The translations under genes were made by a program, and so were the position numbers. The notes under the pieces were generated by a model. That model was not told where the DNA came from. It was given only the letters and a program-made list of their open reading frames with translations, and made no database searches. This document shows positions 22,538 through 35,800 of a stretch of DNA of 64,000 nt, piece by piece. The stretch spans positions 12,974,040 through 13,038,039 of the forward strand of contig CM055107.1 in NCBI GenBank assembly GCA_029204225.1, in the 5' to 3' direction. Every line of letters begins with the position of its first letter. Positions within the stretch are counted from its first letter, which is position 1. The DNA comes from Diphasiastrum complanatum (Eukaryota; Streptophyta; Lycopodiopsida; Lycopodiales; Lycopodiaceae).

Positions 22538-25500
22538 TTAGCTATCTATGAGGCAGGATAAAGTAATCTTCCCCGAATTATCCATATCAAGTGTATTGAA
22601 CTGCTGGCAAATTTCGTAAATGTCTTTTTGCGAGATTTTGCCCATTTCCTTCAGCTTGTACACAACAAACTCAGATTTGCTGCATTCAAATCCAAACAAA
22701 CAAAGTCAACCAAGAGGCGAACAACAACTAGGAAATTGCTCAAGCATAATCTCACTCTTGCATTGTAGGGAAACTCGTTATCAAACAGATTGTGTTACTG
22801 ATACTAAATTGTCTGTGACTCATACGTGTATAAGATGAGCAGTCTTGACTCCATGACCAATGATGTGCAATTTTACTTATGCAAAATACCAGCAAGAACT
22901 GCATAATGCATATAGAAAAAGGACGAAAGCAGCATAATTGCATTGATGTTCAACGTAACACAAAAAAGTGTAGTGAATTTGTTTTAGAGGTAATCATGCA
23001 ACAATGGGAGACGGGAAAAAGTTGTGCCAAGTAGCATCAACTTTCAATCTCGTTACTTGAAGAAACAGACGTCAAAACAGACTTCAAAAAACTAAAAGGT
23101 CAACTAGCAAGCAACATTTTTTGTCTAAGCAAACTCGACATAAAAGTCTTGAACATATTCTTTAGACTAATGGCTACCATCGATATTTAAAAAAGCTACT
23201 ATTCACTGTATTATACAAGCATAAAATTCCTTTCAACTGTCAAAAGCACATAATTGAAGAACTGAGGATGCTATACTACACAACACCAGAGTCTCATGAC
23301 CGATGCTTTAGCCACTAATCAAGCGATTACTAGAATCATGGAAGCAAGCATTGCAAAGACAACAGGGCATTGCTCAATGTATTACTTCAGCCTGTTGCTT
23401 CCTCTTTCACTCTTGAATCCACATCTCACAGACATGCAGCTTTGATTCACACAACATACACAAACTGTTAAGCTCAGGTGTCTATATATTATCAATCGGC
23501 ACTTTTCCTTCACAACCAGTTATCTACAGAACTCATGTGTAGCTAGAACTGAGGCACTAGTACCCACAAATGGTGTACTGGTACCAATATCTAACAATGC
23601 AACATAGCCAAAAGTATCTACAGAAAAGTTAGGTTATTGATACATCATAAAAATCTGTGCCACGAGATACAGGTATGTACATATGAGACACAGGCAGAGG
23701 TTCAAACGTCATTTGAGATTAACTTTTGAGTTCCAGACTCAGATTTGGAGGAAATTTTTTTTATAGCTGGTCCTCCTTTGCTCCTTATACATGCTAGTGT
23801 TCCACGCATATTATAGCAGCTTCTGACTCAATACAACGTGGCTAGTCCTTTTACACATCTCTTCAATACTATGGTTTCTTATATGGCTCTATTGAAGGGG
23901 CTGTTTTGAATCCAACCATATATAATTAGAGTCAGCTCTTTTTGCTGATAAATCTTAGCATGGTCCATAAGGTCATCTTTCACATTATGGGAAATTCTTG
24001 AGAGGTTCTTGCTGATATTGTCACCTGACGTCCACGGTCCCTGTGAACAGCTTGGGATCTCTTTGCACCACTAGATCCATTTCTTCCTGCTGCAATGACA
24101 TTCCTATTATGTAATATGTACGACTAGCTTGAGGTGCATTTCTACATGTTGGACTCTCTATTGTTGGTATTTTACCATTCCCCTGACACATTACCCAACG
24201 GGGTTGGCTCAGTTGGTTGGCTTGGCATCCAAAGTTTCTTTGGTCCCAAGTTCGAGCCTCCCCTTGGAAACCAAGAAGCATTCCCCTGACACACTTGGGC
24301 TACGAGGTGGCTTGGTGTATATGTAAGCTATCTGCTGCTACCTTTCATGGTACTCTTGTCCATCTGACTAGCATGGTATTCATATGCAACAGAGTTCGAT
24401 TGGTGCTCTCTAACAGACTCCTTTTACTATATGGTAACAGCCTACAGGGTTCTTATAGCACATTGGCAGAGTTCTACTCTTAAGTATTTGGCAGCAACAT
24501 TCTTATTTCATGCTTTAGGCAATAGGTACATGATGTTGCTTCCCTTTGCTATTCCTGGTCCAAAGAAATACCACAGACAACAGCGGTGTGTCTAGTTAGA
24601 CGCTGCACAGTTTCTTTTCTCTTCCGTCGTTATCTCGTTATCTTCAGCTTTCTTTTTGTAGTAACATGTTTTGGACTTTCTATACCCATGACATTGATCT
24701 TGATGTTTTTATTTGGCATTTTCGGTCCAGCTGGTTGGCATCGTATGAAAGCATGTAACTAAAGGGTTCTAATTTGGTATAACCATATACAAAGTACGAA
24801 TAAGTTAAGCTTTTCTCTTGAAATTACTAGGTGTTAATACTTGCCTGCAGTTGAAGACTAGTCTATTCTATTATACAAGAATGGTAGAAAGAAACATGAG
24901 TTGTGAAGAGATCGGATAGCATAGTGCTCACGTGATGTAGCCATTGTTATCAATGTCTGCAGCAACAAGATCTCCAACAGTCATCTGACGATGCAGCACC
25001 CACTTGGCAATGAGTCGGTTTCGGCGATCAATGCGAGCTTCTGCAAAAAAAAGAAATGCACGAGCTACCGCAAGGGTGCTGACCAGTAGCCATATAGCAG
25101 CAAATAGCCGACCTTCCATACTCTGGAACGTGTGATCACCATACCCAACTGTGGTGACAGACATGCAAGCTAAATAGAAAGAATCCAACCAGCTCAGTTG
25201 CTCCAACCTGTGCATCACAGCAGTCCCAACCCCCAAACACCCAATTACCACAAGCATTGCCAAGGCTACCTTCATTCTGATCCGCATTCGTCCTTTCTTC
25301 GTATTCACAAGATAATTCATTGCTGTCTCATGGTGGCTACCCTCAACTGCACTCAACAATAGGGTTTCCTGCCTTTCCAGAACAAAAGCCACCATTCCAC
25401 TCAAAAGAATGTCTATGAATCCGAATCCTACTAACACAAATGCACAGGCGAATAGCTTGGCCGTTGCCGAAAGAGGAGCAATATCACCATAACCTATTGT

Positions 25501-26262
25501 ACAGAGGGTTACAACACAAAAGTAGAGGGCATCTACTATAGGATGAGTCGTAGATCCTGAAAAATCCTTTCTGTTCCATATGTAGATCAGAACCCCCACA
25601 AACATATAGATTACAAGCCCTATGCTTGCCTGAAACACAATAGATGAAACCTTCTTCAATTGTGGCTTCTGACATTTGTCCTTGGTTTCAAACGCCACCG
25701 ACAGTGCAGGCGCTGTCATCGATTTTCGCAAAAACTTCTTGACTGGGTGATGGGCTGCTTCAAACTTCTTGACTGGGCGATAGGCTGCTTCTTCATCATC
25801 TTGCGAGCAAACAAGAGGCAAAACCAAAGATTTTTGGCTATCACCCCTATTAGACTCACCTAATTTCTGATCAATATCTTCATTTTCTTCTTTTGATCGT
25901 GTTTCCGAGAAATCCTTGTCCCTGACCTCTTTGAAAGCGCTTTTGAATTCCCGCGGCGACCTGCCATTGCTGCTCGTCCTCTTAACGCTTCTTTGAGCTG
26001 CCGGCGAAAAGAAAGCGGCATCATAATTCCCATCGTCGTCGTCACCATCGGGGCTCCTTGGATCGAACAAGAAGTGGAGGCTGCTTGTTGGGCTCTCTAG
26101 CGATCCATACACAAGCCTTTCCTTCAGAGACCCGTCTTCAATGCGAATTGGAAGAGTCTTGCTCACCACAGGGGATCCTTCCGGGATGTTAAAGAGCCTG
26201 GGATCTAACGCAAGGGGGATCTTTGGCCTTGAACTGGGTCGCCCTAAAAGGGGCTCTTCCAT
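22538..26262 (-). CDS. TPK: Two-pore potassium channel, TPK/KCO family (TPK3/TPK5-like)
   Basis: Exon 1 is 24932-26262 and exon 2 is 22538-22679, joined AC|C inside a threonine codon of the first EF hand, where plant TPK genes typically carry their intron. The protein has 490 residues. M1 lies at about 206-229, pore 1 has TIGYGD (255-260), M2 268-295, M3 331-350, pore 2 TVGYGD (371-376) and M4 384-407. EF hand 1 is D436 to E447 (DIDNNGYITKSE). EF hand 2 is D475 to C486, with cysteine where an acidic residue normally completes the Ca2+ loop. RKSMTAP (179-185) resembles a 14-3-3 site and aligns with RS(K/R)TAPAM of TPK3/TPK5. Such channels conduct K+ across the tonoplast or thylakoid and respond to Ca2+. 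The 2252-base intron carries an antisense SINE. Confidence 0.93.
22680..24931 (-). other. TPK intron
   Basis: The donor is GTGAGC (minus strand) and the acceptor follows GAATGCAG. Apart from a SINE at 24191-24278 nothing is recognised inside. Reading through the donor gives a stop two codons later, so a 444-residue protein lacking EF hand 2 and half of EF hand 1 would result from intron retention. Confidence 0.85.
24191..24278 (+). mobile_element. Short tRNA-derived SINE, copy 1 (in TPK intron, antisense)
   Basis: The 88-base body holds a Pol III A box (TGGCTCAGTTGG, 24205-24216) and a B-box-like GTTCGAGCC (24250-24258), 34 bases apart as in a tRNA gene. It is flanked by a perfect 15-base direct repeat, CATTCCCCTGACACA (24176-24190 and 24279-24293). 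It ends CCAAGAAG with no long A or T tail and is about 85% or more identical to the copy at 50817. A tRNA gene is unlikely because the stems do not pair cleanly. Confidence 0.85.
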
Positions 26263-26272
26263 TTTACACTCA

Positions 26273-26800
26273 CTCTCTCTATCTTCTGCACTACCTCATG
26301 AATCATCATCCCCTTCCATGAGACACACAATTCACATGTAAGCTCAAAAACAAGAGCAAGATCAAGATGTGGGTTAGAATAACAATAAGGTGCCGCTGCT
26401 GCACTACTGCAAGATCAGTGTAGCTTCATTGTTGCTGCTCTCTCTATATATTCTGCACTACCTCATGAATCATCATTCCCTTCTTCCATGGCATAGACAA
26501 TTCACAAGTGATTCAATAGCAAGAGCAAGATGTGGGTTAGGCTAATCTTCCATGCCATAGACAATCCACAAAGTGATTCAATAGCAAGAGCAAGATGTGG
26601 GTTAGACTAATGATAAGCTGCTGTTGCTGCAAGATCTGAGTTATCTCTTATGCTGTTGCCATCTCGCTATATTTTGCAAGGATTCATCACCCTCTTCCAT
26701 GGCACCGACAATTCACATATAATTGAATAGCAATAGCAAGAGCAATAGCAAGATTTGGGTTAGATTAATGCTTATGAGGTGCTGCTGTTGCTGCAGTGAT
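26273..26800 (-). repeat. Imperfect repeats in the TPK 5' leader or promoter
   Basis: A unit of the type 'CTTCCATG...GACAATTCACA...ATAGCAAGAGCAAGATGTGGGTTAG' occurs four times (starting near 26315, 26485, 26548 and 26693). A longer unit with CTGCACTACCTCATGAATCA starts near 26287 and 26455. Copies are 60-170 bases apart and diverged by substitutions and small indels. They lie directly before the TPK start codon and probably form its 5' untranslated region or proximal promoter. Confidence 0.8.
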
Positions 26801-27417
26801 TGAAGATATTTGTTGTGCTGCTGCTGATGATGTTGTTGCTTATGCTCGAGGACGATTTGAACGATAAGGGAGAAGCCAAATGGTGATGGGATTCGGACTC
26901 GCGATCCACGGTGGATGGACGGCAGCAGGAGAAGGCTCGGCGGACGCTTGCAATCGTCACAACAGCCCAAAGAGACAAGAACAAGTCAGAAGAAATCTTG
27001 TAAAGCCAAGTCAGCATAACACGTTTAGGGCAAGACCCCCTTTTCTAGGGTGTCTTTCCATGTTAGGGCCTATTCCCCTTGTCACCGGTTTACCGGTTCA
27101 AAATGACATCAAGAAATGGTGAACAGGTGAGCAAAAGACTTTCTTGGAGCGCAGGTCCCGGGCCCAACGAACAATTTTTGACGAGCACAGATTTTGTGTG
27201 AGCGTGGCACTCGTACCTATGCACGCCCACACGCACACGAGGGACAATGTGCCTTTGGAGTATATTTGCAAGCAAAATCAGTTCTCCTAAAATTTTATGG
27301 GCATGGATGTCACGTGGCAAGCCTGCAGGGCGGGCAGCGTCGGGGGGCCACCTGGGGACATGCGTCGGGCGTTCAACCTGGTCGCAGCCAAATGAGCCGG
27401 GCCAATAAGATACGAGG

Positions 27418-27587
27418 CCCATTGTTGCACCTAAATGGCAAGTCAAATCCAATGGCCAACCCTAGTACTTCATGTCAAAAGGTTTGGTAGATTGTTGTTG
27501 GTACTGTTGTGTGATGCTCCCATTGGTACTCTGACCTGATGCCCCCATTGTTGAACCTAAATGGCAAGTCAAATCCGATGGCCAACG
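27418..27587. repeat. Direct repeat of about 44 bp
   Basis: The sequence 'CCATTGTTGCACCTAAATGG' and the following 24 bases (27418-27461) recur at 27544-27587 with about two changes. The surrounding region is GC-richer than its neighbours and has no recognised gene. Confidence 0.8.
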
Positions 27588-28212
27588 GAACAAAGCAGCA
27601 CTCGAGAAAACTGGCCAACTATAGGAATGACATTGGCAAGTTTTCTCAAAAATCTGCACCATAAAATATATGACGATTTTTTATACAAGCATATACACCT
27701 TTTTATAAGTAAAAAGTCTTAAAAAACTGAGAAGTTTTATAAAATGCAGGTTTTTTGAGGATAACTGAAAAGAGGTTTCCGAGCATTGGATTGAAGCATT
27801 GCAAGACCCACTGGCACTGTAGTGAGCCTGGAAAGAGCCTTCTAGTTGAGGGCCCTAAAGTCACTCCCAAGGTAGGGCTGACTAGGGCTGCTATGCACGT
27901 GGACCATGACTTAGACCCATAAATAAATTTTTTTAATAATAGACCAATGATAATAATAATAATGTATATTGTATTATTAATGCAGAATCCAGATGTACAT
28001 ACAAAATATTTTAACTTTAAAAAAAATTCCAAACCTGGAAATGAGCCTAAGAATCAAATAGCCCTAAGTCTAACGGCAGTCAGAAAATTGAATCCAAGAA
28101 TGGGAATAACCCTAAATTTAATGAGCAAAAAACCCTAAAACTGAAATAGAGGGACGGAGACGAGGAGCGGACCCTAAATTTTCTTTTCCAAAATAGACCC
28201 TAAAATTGAGGG

Positions 28213-28214
<2 letters not shown>

Positions 28215-28284
<70 letters not shown>
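28215..28284. repeat. (GA)n microsatellite
   Basis: About 35 uninterrupted GA units. Confidence 0.98.
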
Positions 28285-28286
<2 letters not shown>

Positions 28287-28529
28287 CTTTGAGGCAGATT
28301 TCACACACGGCAAGATCTTATTGATGGCCTCAGATCGAATGGTCACAATCTGCATAAATAAACTGGAGATTCAAACGTCAAGCAAATAAAACCAACGTCC
28401 AATTTGTGGTGGGTCTTAAATTAGCTTGCGTGTGTGGCAAGGATCAAGCCACTTGGCATTAAGGAATTTTGTATCTCTTTTGAAAGACTTATTCTCTTCA
28501 TACTCTTTTTTATTAAAAGTCCTTTGCAA

Positions 28530-29060
28530 AAAAGTAAGTTGAGTAGAGTTGAATACTTGAGTCGAGTATGTACACGCTCAAACCTTGGCCATTACGTATT
28601 AGGTTCTCGTCATACATAGGTGGATTATCTAGTGTAGTACCCGAGCCATTGGAGCGGCGAGGGTGACTATAGCAAGTAGCCCACCGTTGGATGACGAATA
28701 TCAAACATAGCAGCTGTAGATCTACGGTGGAGATTCAGAACACTTTAAAAGTCTTGCTATGGTTGAGAATTGGGCTGTTTTTAACCAACTCAATGATGCC
28801 ATATGTCTCTATCACTCCACAAATGCTACGATATAAAGAATATTCCTTTTGGTAGGAGTGAGTTGCCTAGATTGTTTACTTGAGTCACATCAATGCACAA
28901 TGCACACTCAAACCTTGGCCATTACATTGTAAACCATAGTCCATGAGTGGCGAAGAGTTGTTTACTTGAGTTGCATCAGTGCATGCTCAAACCTTGGCCA
29001 TCACATTATAAACTTGTTTATTGAAGTCACATCAAGCGCATGCTCAAACCTATAAAATTT
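28530..29060. repeat. Degenerate tandem array with the core CTCAAACCTTGGCCAT
   Basis: At least four units of roughly 60-75 bases share 'GTTTACTTGAGTCACATCA' followed by 'GCTCAAACCTTGGCCATTAC', near 28540-28597, 28870-28935, 28950-29013 and 29013-29055, with an unrelated insert after the first. The units are diverged. Function unknown. Confidence 0.75.
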
Positions 29061-30118
29061 GGTCGCAGACCCTCTAGTAGCCTATTTGTGCTCCATATTT
29101 AGACTTGGCCAATTGTTTGATGTATAACATTTGTATAAATTCATCAAGGGGTTATAATAAATACAAAAAAATCGAAAGCATAAGGAAACCATTGTTTGCA
29201 AGAACTTAGAGGCTCGATTGTGATGGTCCAATCTCAATACGTGTCCATGGAACCTTGATCATTGAATTTTGTATTACGAAAATATTGCTACTCTCCATGT
29301 TGACTCCAAAAAAATAGGAACATTTGGTGTAGATGTCTTTGGGTGTTGGAAATTATAGTTAGCTCAATTTTATGTTGGAAATAGTAGACAATGTCTTAAA
29401 TTCTTGTGTTTGTTTTTTTTTAAAGGTTTGACAATTTTTTATACAACATTACTACATACACAATTACGAGAATATCAAACCAAATTCTCCTTTTAGCAGC
29501 TTCAAACTTTTGTGAACAAATCTTTCTACAAAAGTAAGAAAAAAAAGGCAAAAGATGAGAGAATTAATCATTCCACAAGTACAATATGTCAAAATGAACT
29601 ATTATTTCAACTAGTTACAAGCTTTTAATTCCACATTTCAATGATCTATAATTGAAATTTAGCTTAGGACAAAAGCTATTTTACAATCAAAATGTAAATA
29701 AACTTGATTTAGTTTTTGTTATTTTTTGTGATTAAAACTAAACATCGTAAATTGGCTTACATGTCAAAATGCATCATGTGAGACAAATCAAAACTTTTAT
29801 CTAACAAAAAGTATGTATACATGCATGGACATGGTCTCGTTAAGCAAACATGCATCATGTGCTAGTATCTTTATCTAACAAATACGGAATCTAACATAGT
29901 GCTCAACTAATAATCATACAATGTCAATTATAAATTATCACATAATAAGGTTATTGCAATAATTGTGCTCAAGATATGTTATTTCAATGATATACTATGT
30001 TGCTGCAAATTGGTTCATATGTAGACTTATAACTCGTAAATAACCACCAAAACTTTGACTTTTGTATGAATTTGTAATTGTAATGTTTATTGAATTTATT
30101 TAGCTCACCCAATGGTTG

Positions 30119-30300
<182 letters not shown>

Positions 30301-32804
30301 GTGTTTGGCTCAATTTCAAGCTAGTCTAACCAAGGTACTATGAACCTTCCCTAACAATTATTTGGTCTTTACGTTTTCTAGATGTCTATTTACAAGATAG
30401 TAAAGTGTCACTCAAATCTAATGCAAATCAAGAAAAACAAAGGAAAGAAACAAATAAACATACCCAAAAAAAAACTGCGTAAAATAAATGGATCGCTTGA
30501 TGAAAATAAAAAGTTATTTGTCACTCATATAGTAAAGAGTAAGAATACCAACCAAGCATCATGCCATGAATTGGGATAAATCTCGAGTTATCATGTTGAG
30601 TATAATCTGGTCTTTTTCAAATGGTGGGGCTTTTTATCTCTTTCATGAAAACAAATCTAGATTTCCTAACTTTAATAATCGTGATTTGTTGAATGACCTC
30701 ATTGATACACACCTAGGATGTTGTTCCCAGTTGTAAATCTCAAAATTATTAAGGGGTGGTGTGCTATACTTTTGGTACCACATTCTATCGAGAATTTGTA
30801 CGAAAGAACACTACACTTCAAAATTATAATTATCATTGAAATAAATATCACGTATCCACTATCTTGCCTTGTTTGTAGATTCCAAAATTCTTGGGTCTTT
30901 AACCCCTAGGTAAATATTGGTATTTGTTGTCCATAGTCTACTAATTTCAGTCTAGTTATCAATCAATTTCCAATTCAGTTGTCACAGAAAATTGTTTTCA
31001 TATCATATTGGAACGTAGCTCCTTGTGATTTTTTTGAGACCTTACTTGGTCACTGAATAGGATTGAGCTTACTGAGAAGGAGAACTAGACTGCGTGAGGA
31101 TTTTCAAGATTCTATTCAAATGCATCACCCGTTTTCCCATATTTTGGCTCATAAGACGATTCTCTTTCTTTTCCTTTTAACGCATACTTTTTTTGTCCTC
31201 TTAAGGGATTCTCGTCTCTTATAAGATCTGATAACAAAGCTAAGGTGGAAGTCTAATCTTTCAAAAGTCAACTATGGCTACCCACACTCCCCAACGTAAA
31301 AATTAATTATCTTATGTTTTTAGAGGATATGCAATTTAATTTTTTTGTGCAAAATTTTGCAGAGTTATCCATGAAGCCATATATTCATTTTCCAGCCAAG
31401 TTACCAAATATATGATCAATGTTTGAAGGTAAATAATAGTCTTTAATTGTCAATTTGTTGAATAATTTGAAACTAATACTGATGCTTACAATGCTATTCA
31501 GTGAGCATGATTTTCATATCATCCATTAGAAAGGTATACCCAATAACTCTTAGAATTTAGCACCATACTATAATGGATCAACCATATATGGCATTAATCA
31601 TCTATTTGTTTGTCTAAAAGACTTGCACTATCTTCTAATGGAATCTTATGTGTTGATGACGATAGCAATACTAGCTTTAAATCATCATAGAACCATGTCA
31701 ACACCTTTTTTCTTCTTCAATTGGTAAAAAACTCATATGACCAACTTCTCATATCTCGAGTTGAGTTCTACTTTTACTTGTCTCCTCTTCTTTAGGTTCA
31801 CCCCCATTCATCATGAACATGTTACCTTCTTAAATTTTGGTTTATTTTCGTTAGGTTGGCTGAAATTGAGTTCAAATACTCTTCTTTCATATTTGCTTTT
31901 CTTTTTATTCTTTTTATTTGCTCTTATATCATCTTATCCCAATCACTGAATGGAGACAAGTGCTCTTTTATTTTCAAGGATGTTTGGATGTTTGGATATG
32001 TGCGTAATAACTTTTCCTTATCTCTTGCAATTAGTAAATATACATATAAAAATCCAAATGATGTAATGAACATTTTTAGTCTAGATTCTCCAACATATAC
32101 TTTTCTTCAAGTTTTGTATTCTTATAATTTACAAACTCAATAGCTATCATCCTACCTAGGTTGTGTATAAATAATTATCACTTTGATATATAGTTATTTG
32201 TTGGCTTTAAGATAGTGTTCTCATAAAAAAAAATGGCATCAATCAGACCTTCACAACATACTCAAAGCTCATAAAAGTCACAGCAACTCATGCATCTACT
32301 ATCACATCAAGTATGACCAGTCACAAATAGTTTTATTCTTGGATCGAGTTCTCTAATACATGACCATGGATGTCATCCACTTATACTATCAATGACTTTA
32401 CAAGTCATACCTACTTCATTTAATTACATGTTTTAGTCGTCTTCAAATTCATGATGCTTCTTGAAGTAGCTACACCTTTCATTTCCTTTAGTTGAAAGTG
32501 AGCAGATCAAAGAAAGTTGGTCTGCGAACAAGTGGAAGATCTAGCTTCAGGATTAAAAATTGCTCTTCACATTTCCATATCCATCAAATCAGCCTCTCCT
32601 TCTCATTATTTCTTGGAGTATGTGGAATCTGGCTTGGCATATGCTCATGTAAATTTCCTTTTAAGATGGTTTGATAATTTCTTTTCATTCATCTCCTTTT
32701 AAGCATTGGCATTGCATGTTTTGGCATAGTAGCAACTTCTCTTTTTTAGAACTATCTTCGGTTTAGAGGTAGGATATTGCTCTCTTTTTTAGCAATTCTT
32801 TCAA

Positions 32805-32805
<1 letters not shown>

Positions 32806-32890
<85 letters not shown>
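32806..32890. repeat. (TG)n microsatellite, 85 bp
   Basis: An uninterrupted run of about 42 TG units, which can adopt Z-DNA under negative supercoiling. Confidence 0.98.
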
Positions 32891-32893
<3 letters not shown>

Positions 32894-35800
32894 TGGCATG
32901 TGGTTACTATCTTGTATGAAATTGCAAATCAAATCTTTTGCTCTTGGGGTATAGTGATTAGATTCATTATTATCTATTTTTTGCAAATTTGTTGGAGCAT
33001 ATATCACAAAATTTGATATTCTAGTAGATTTGAGTTTACCCAAGAATTTTATTCAATGATCTTCATTGAAGTAACACCTGAGACAAATTGTGATGGAAAC
33101 ATACGATGAAGGCCAAGACCCCTCCCTATCTCCCTCCTAATAAGGTTAGAGAAATTTGTTATTCTTGATGTAGGTGCAAGTATGTTTGCATGCAAATTCA
33201 AGTTTCGATTGCGTGCCATTCTAGCTATCTTAATCTTATCATAATAAATGCTGATTTTGCGACTAATATGACACCTCCAAGATAAGTCATCTTTGCTTAA
33301 GCTCACATTTGGGTCTTTTTAACATAATCCTCAAATGAACTTGAGATACTTGGCAAGACACTATAATGTTTTACTATATAGTAGAACGAACTTATCTAAA
33401 AGCACTACCATAAACTTTCCCAAATACATATGAGATCAATCATTCATCATCTCTTGGATGGTTGTTGGGGCATGAATCTATGATACAAATGTAGTGGCCA
33501 TACCCACACTTCAAGCCGATCTTAGGGATATGTTTTGATGATAATCTTATTGAAGTTTTTAACTCCAGATATAAAGTCATTTATTCTCGGAACTTATATG
33601 TTTTTTCATAGTTTAACTTATTTAGTCTATCATAACCTAGGCCATATGCACAATATGTCTCCTTTCTACTTACGATATGAGAGAACAAGTATTAGCCTAA
33701 AAGTCCAATGGGCCCAGTATGTCACATTCTAATATATTCTTATAGTTGTTTAGCTATCGCGTAATTTTCTTTCTAGCTAAGCCCAAAAAACAAGATGATT
33801 GCCAAAATGAAGTCTACCTTATGGTCTATGATACTATCTTTCTAAGAAGAACTCTAGAATAGAATAGAAGTTTTCAATAAAAGATAAGCTTGAAGAATAG
33901 CCATCATAATCTACATAATTTTTTAAGCATTTGGCTTATAAAAGACTTCATACTCAAATACTTTTAAGTACATTTTTTTATCTACAAATGAGATGTAAAA
34001 GGCTAAGGTTGAATATCTTCATCCCATAGAATGAATGTTTTCTTTCTATTTAAGGTTTTTATGATCCACATGAGGAAATTTTTATTTATAATAAAAAGAC
34101 TTATAATGTTAAAATATATCAATCCTATTCAAATTCATGGCATATTAATTTGTAAGCTCAACTTCGTGCAGAACAATCTTATTCCAATCTAAAAACATCC
34201 TTGACCTTTGCAAGCCTAACTAAACATCTATGATCATAAACAAGTGCAATAATTATTTTTCCTAAGAGTTTTTCTTGAGTGTGTAAAGAATTGTTAAGAC
34301 CCAAAAAGAGCTATAATAAATGGCATGCACACTTCCTACCTGCTTCATTAAAAAAAATCCTTCTTAAGGCAAATTATTTGATTGCACATGGGAGGTTGTT
34401 CTTGACTTATTTCTCTTCGATGGACATTATTTTGGTGGTGGATCCTAGTTTTTGGCATTTGTGCTTTCCGAGCTCATGCACAAGACTCAATTTTGTTTGT
34501 TCAGTAGTAATCCACTAGAAGTGCTAGACCCAAAACTTCTGCCACTCTTTCCTCACTTTCTCTTGAATTTCTTCATTGTGAGGGCAATACTCTATTTCAC
34601 TTGCCTTGAGGCAACCATGGTTGAGTCTTACACGCAATGCCCTACAAGTTTGCTACAATTTGCAATCGCATTAAATCTCATAATCATCTAGTAATCCCAT
34701 AATGAAAACCTCACACTATAAATCCATGAATTCCTAAAAGTGATACTCTTGTCACTTTTGGCACCAATGACACTTGATTAAATATAAGGATAATCACCAA
34801 CCACAAAGACCTTATGGACTACATCTTTGAGAATCCTTTCAAGTGGTTGGCTTTAGATGAAGGTCTCTCCTCCAAGATGTAGCCTTTCCATCCAAGAAGA
34901 TGACTACAATGGAAGCTAAAGCAACAATTCCATCAATTTATCCCATCTTCAACCAAATTTGCGTGCATGTCGCTTTTTCCCTTTTAAAAAATATAGCTTG
35001 AGAATCAACATTGGTAGAGCCTCCTGAATGTATTTGTATCATACTAGTAGATATGAAGGGTTGTCACATTCTAAAATAATTGCTTGAAATCTGGGGACTC
35101 ATGGAAAATTTTGAACCAACAAATTGTGAAAACTTTGGCCAACAAGTTGTTCTAACCCTTCAAGTTTGAGCAATATACCCACCATTAGAGGTTTGTGTAT
35201 ATCATTAGAGCTCGCTAGCCTTAACTATAACTATTATTATATCTCACATTTGTATGGTAGGTTAATAATTTCTACTCTTATCCCATTCGAACCTGTTCCA
35301 TCTCAAAACTTAAAAGCATTCTTCAACTTTCTATCATTGTTTCTTGTTGTCAATAAGTTACAAGGCCTTATTAAAGTTGTCACAAGTTCAGCATCCAATT
35401 CTTTCTCCTTGTTTTCTACTTCAACTACATTTGAAGATGACGACCTTTCTTTTCACTGTTTTTCATATTATATTCAATTAATCACTAGTCCATCTCTACC
35501 TTAGCCTCTATATACCTATGACTATTGATTTCCATCTATTTTATGGTCAGTGATTTTATAAATCCTCCCAATAAGGCATTATTTGGCTCTTCTTCTCTTC
35601 ACCTAATTGGGCTTTATATGGTTTGACTAACACCATACATTCCTTTGACAATTTTATGGAAGGCATTGGTTAGCAATAACATTTTCATAAAGTTTTTATG
35701 TGCCATTCGTGAGAAATCATTTTGATTCACGTAGTGATTCAAAACCCAGATCCTACAACATATATATCATTGTAGCTTTTTTCTTAAGCATCTTTATTTG

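Noticed and set aside
24191-24278. A functional tRNA gene
   Set aside because: A and B boxes are present, but the acceptor and T stems do not pair well and target-site duplications flank the segment.
24928-24931. TPK ending at the stop after NNGYIT
   Set aside because: The stop lies in a GTGAGC splice donor. A second exon at 22538-22679 completes both EF hands in phase.
28530-29060. CRISPR-like array
   Set aside because: The units are diverged and unequal, spacers are not unique fixed-length sequences, and the DNA is plant nuclear.
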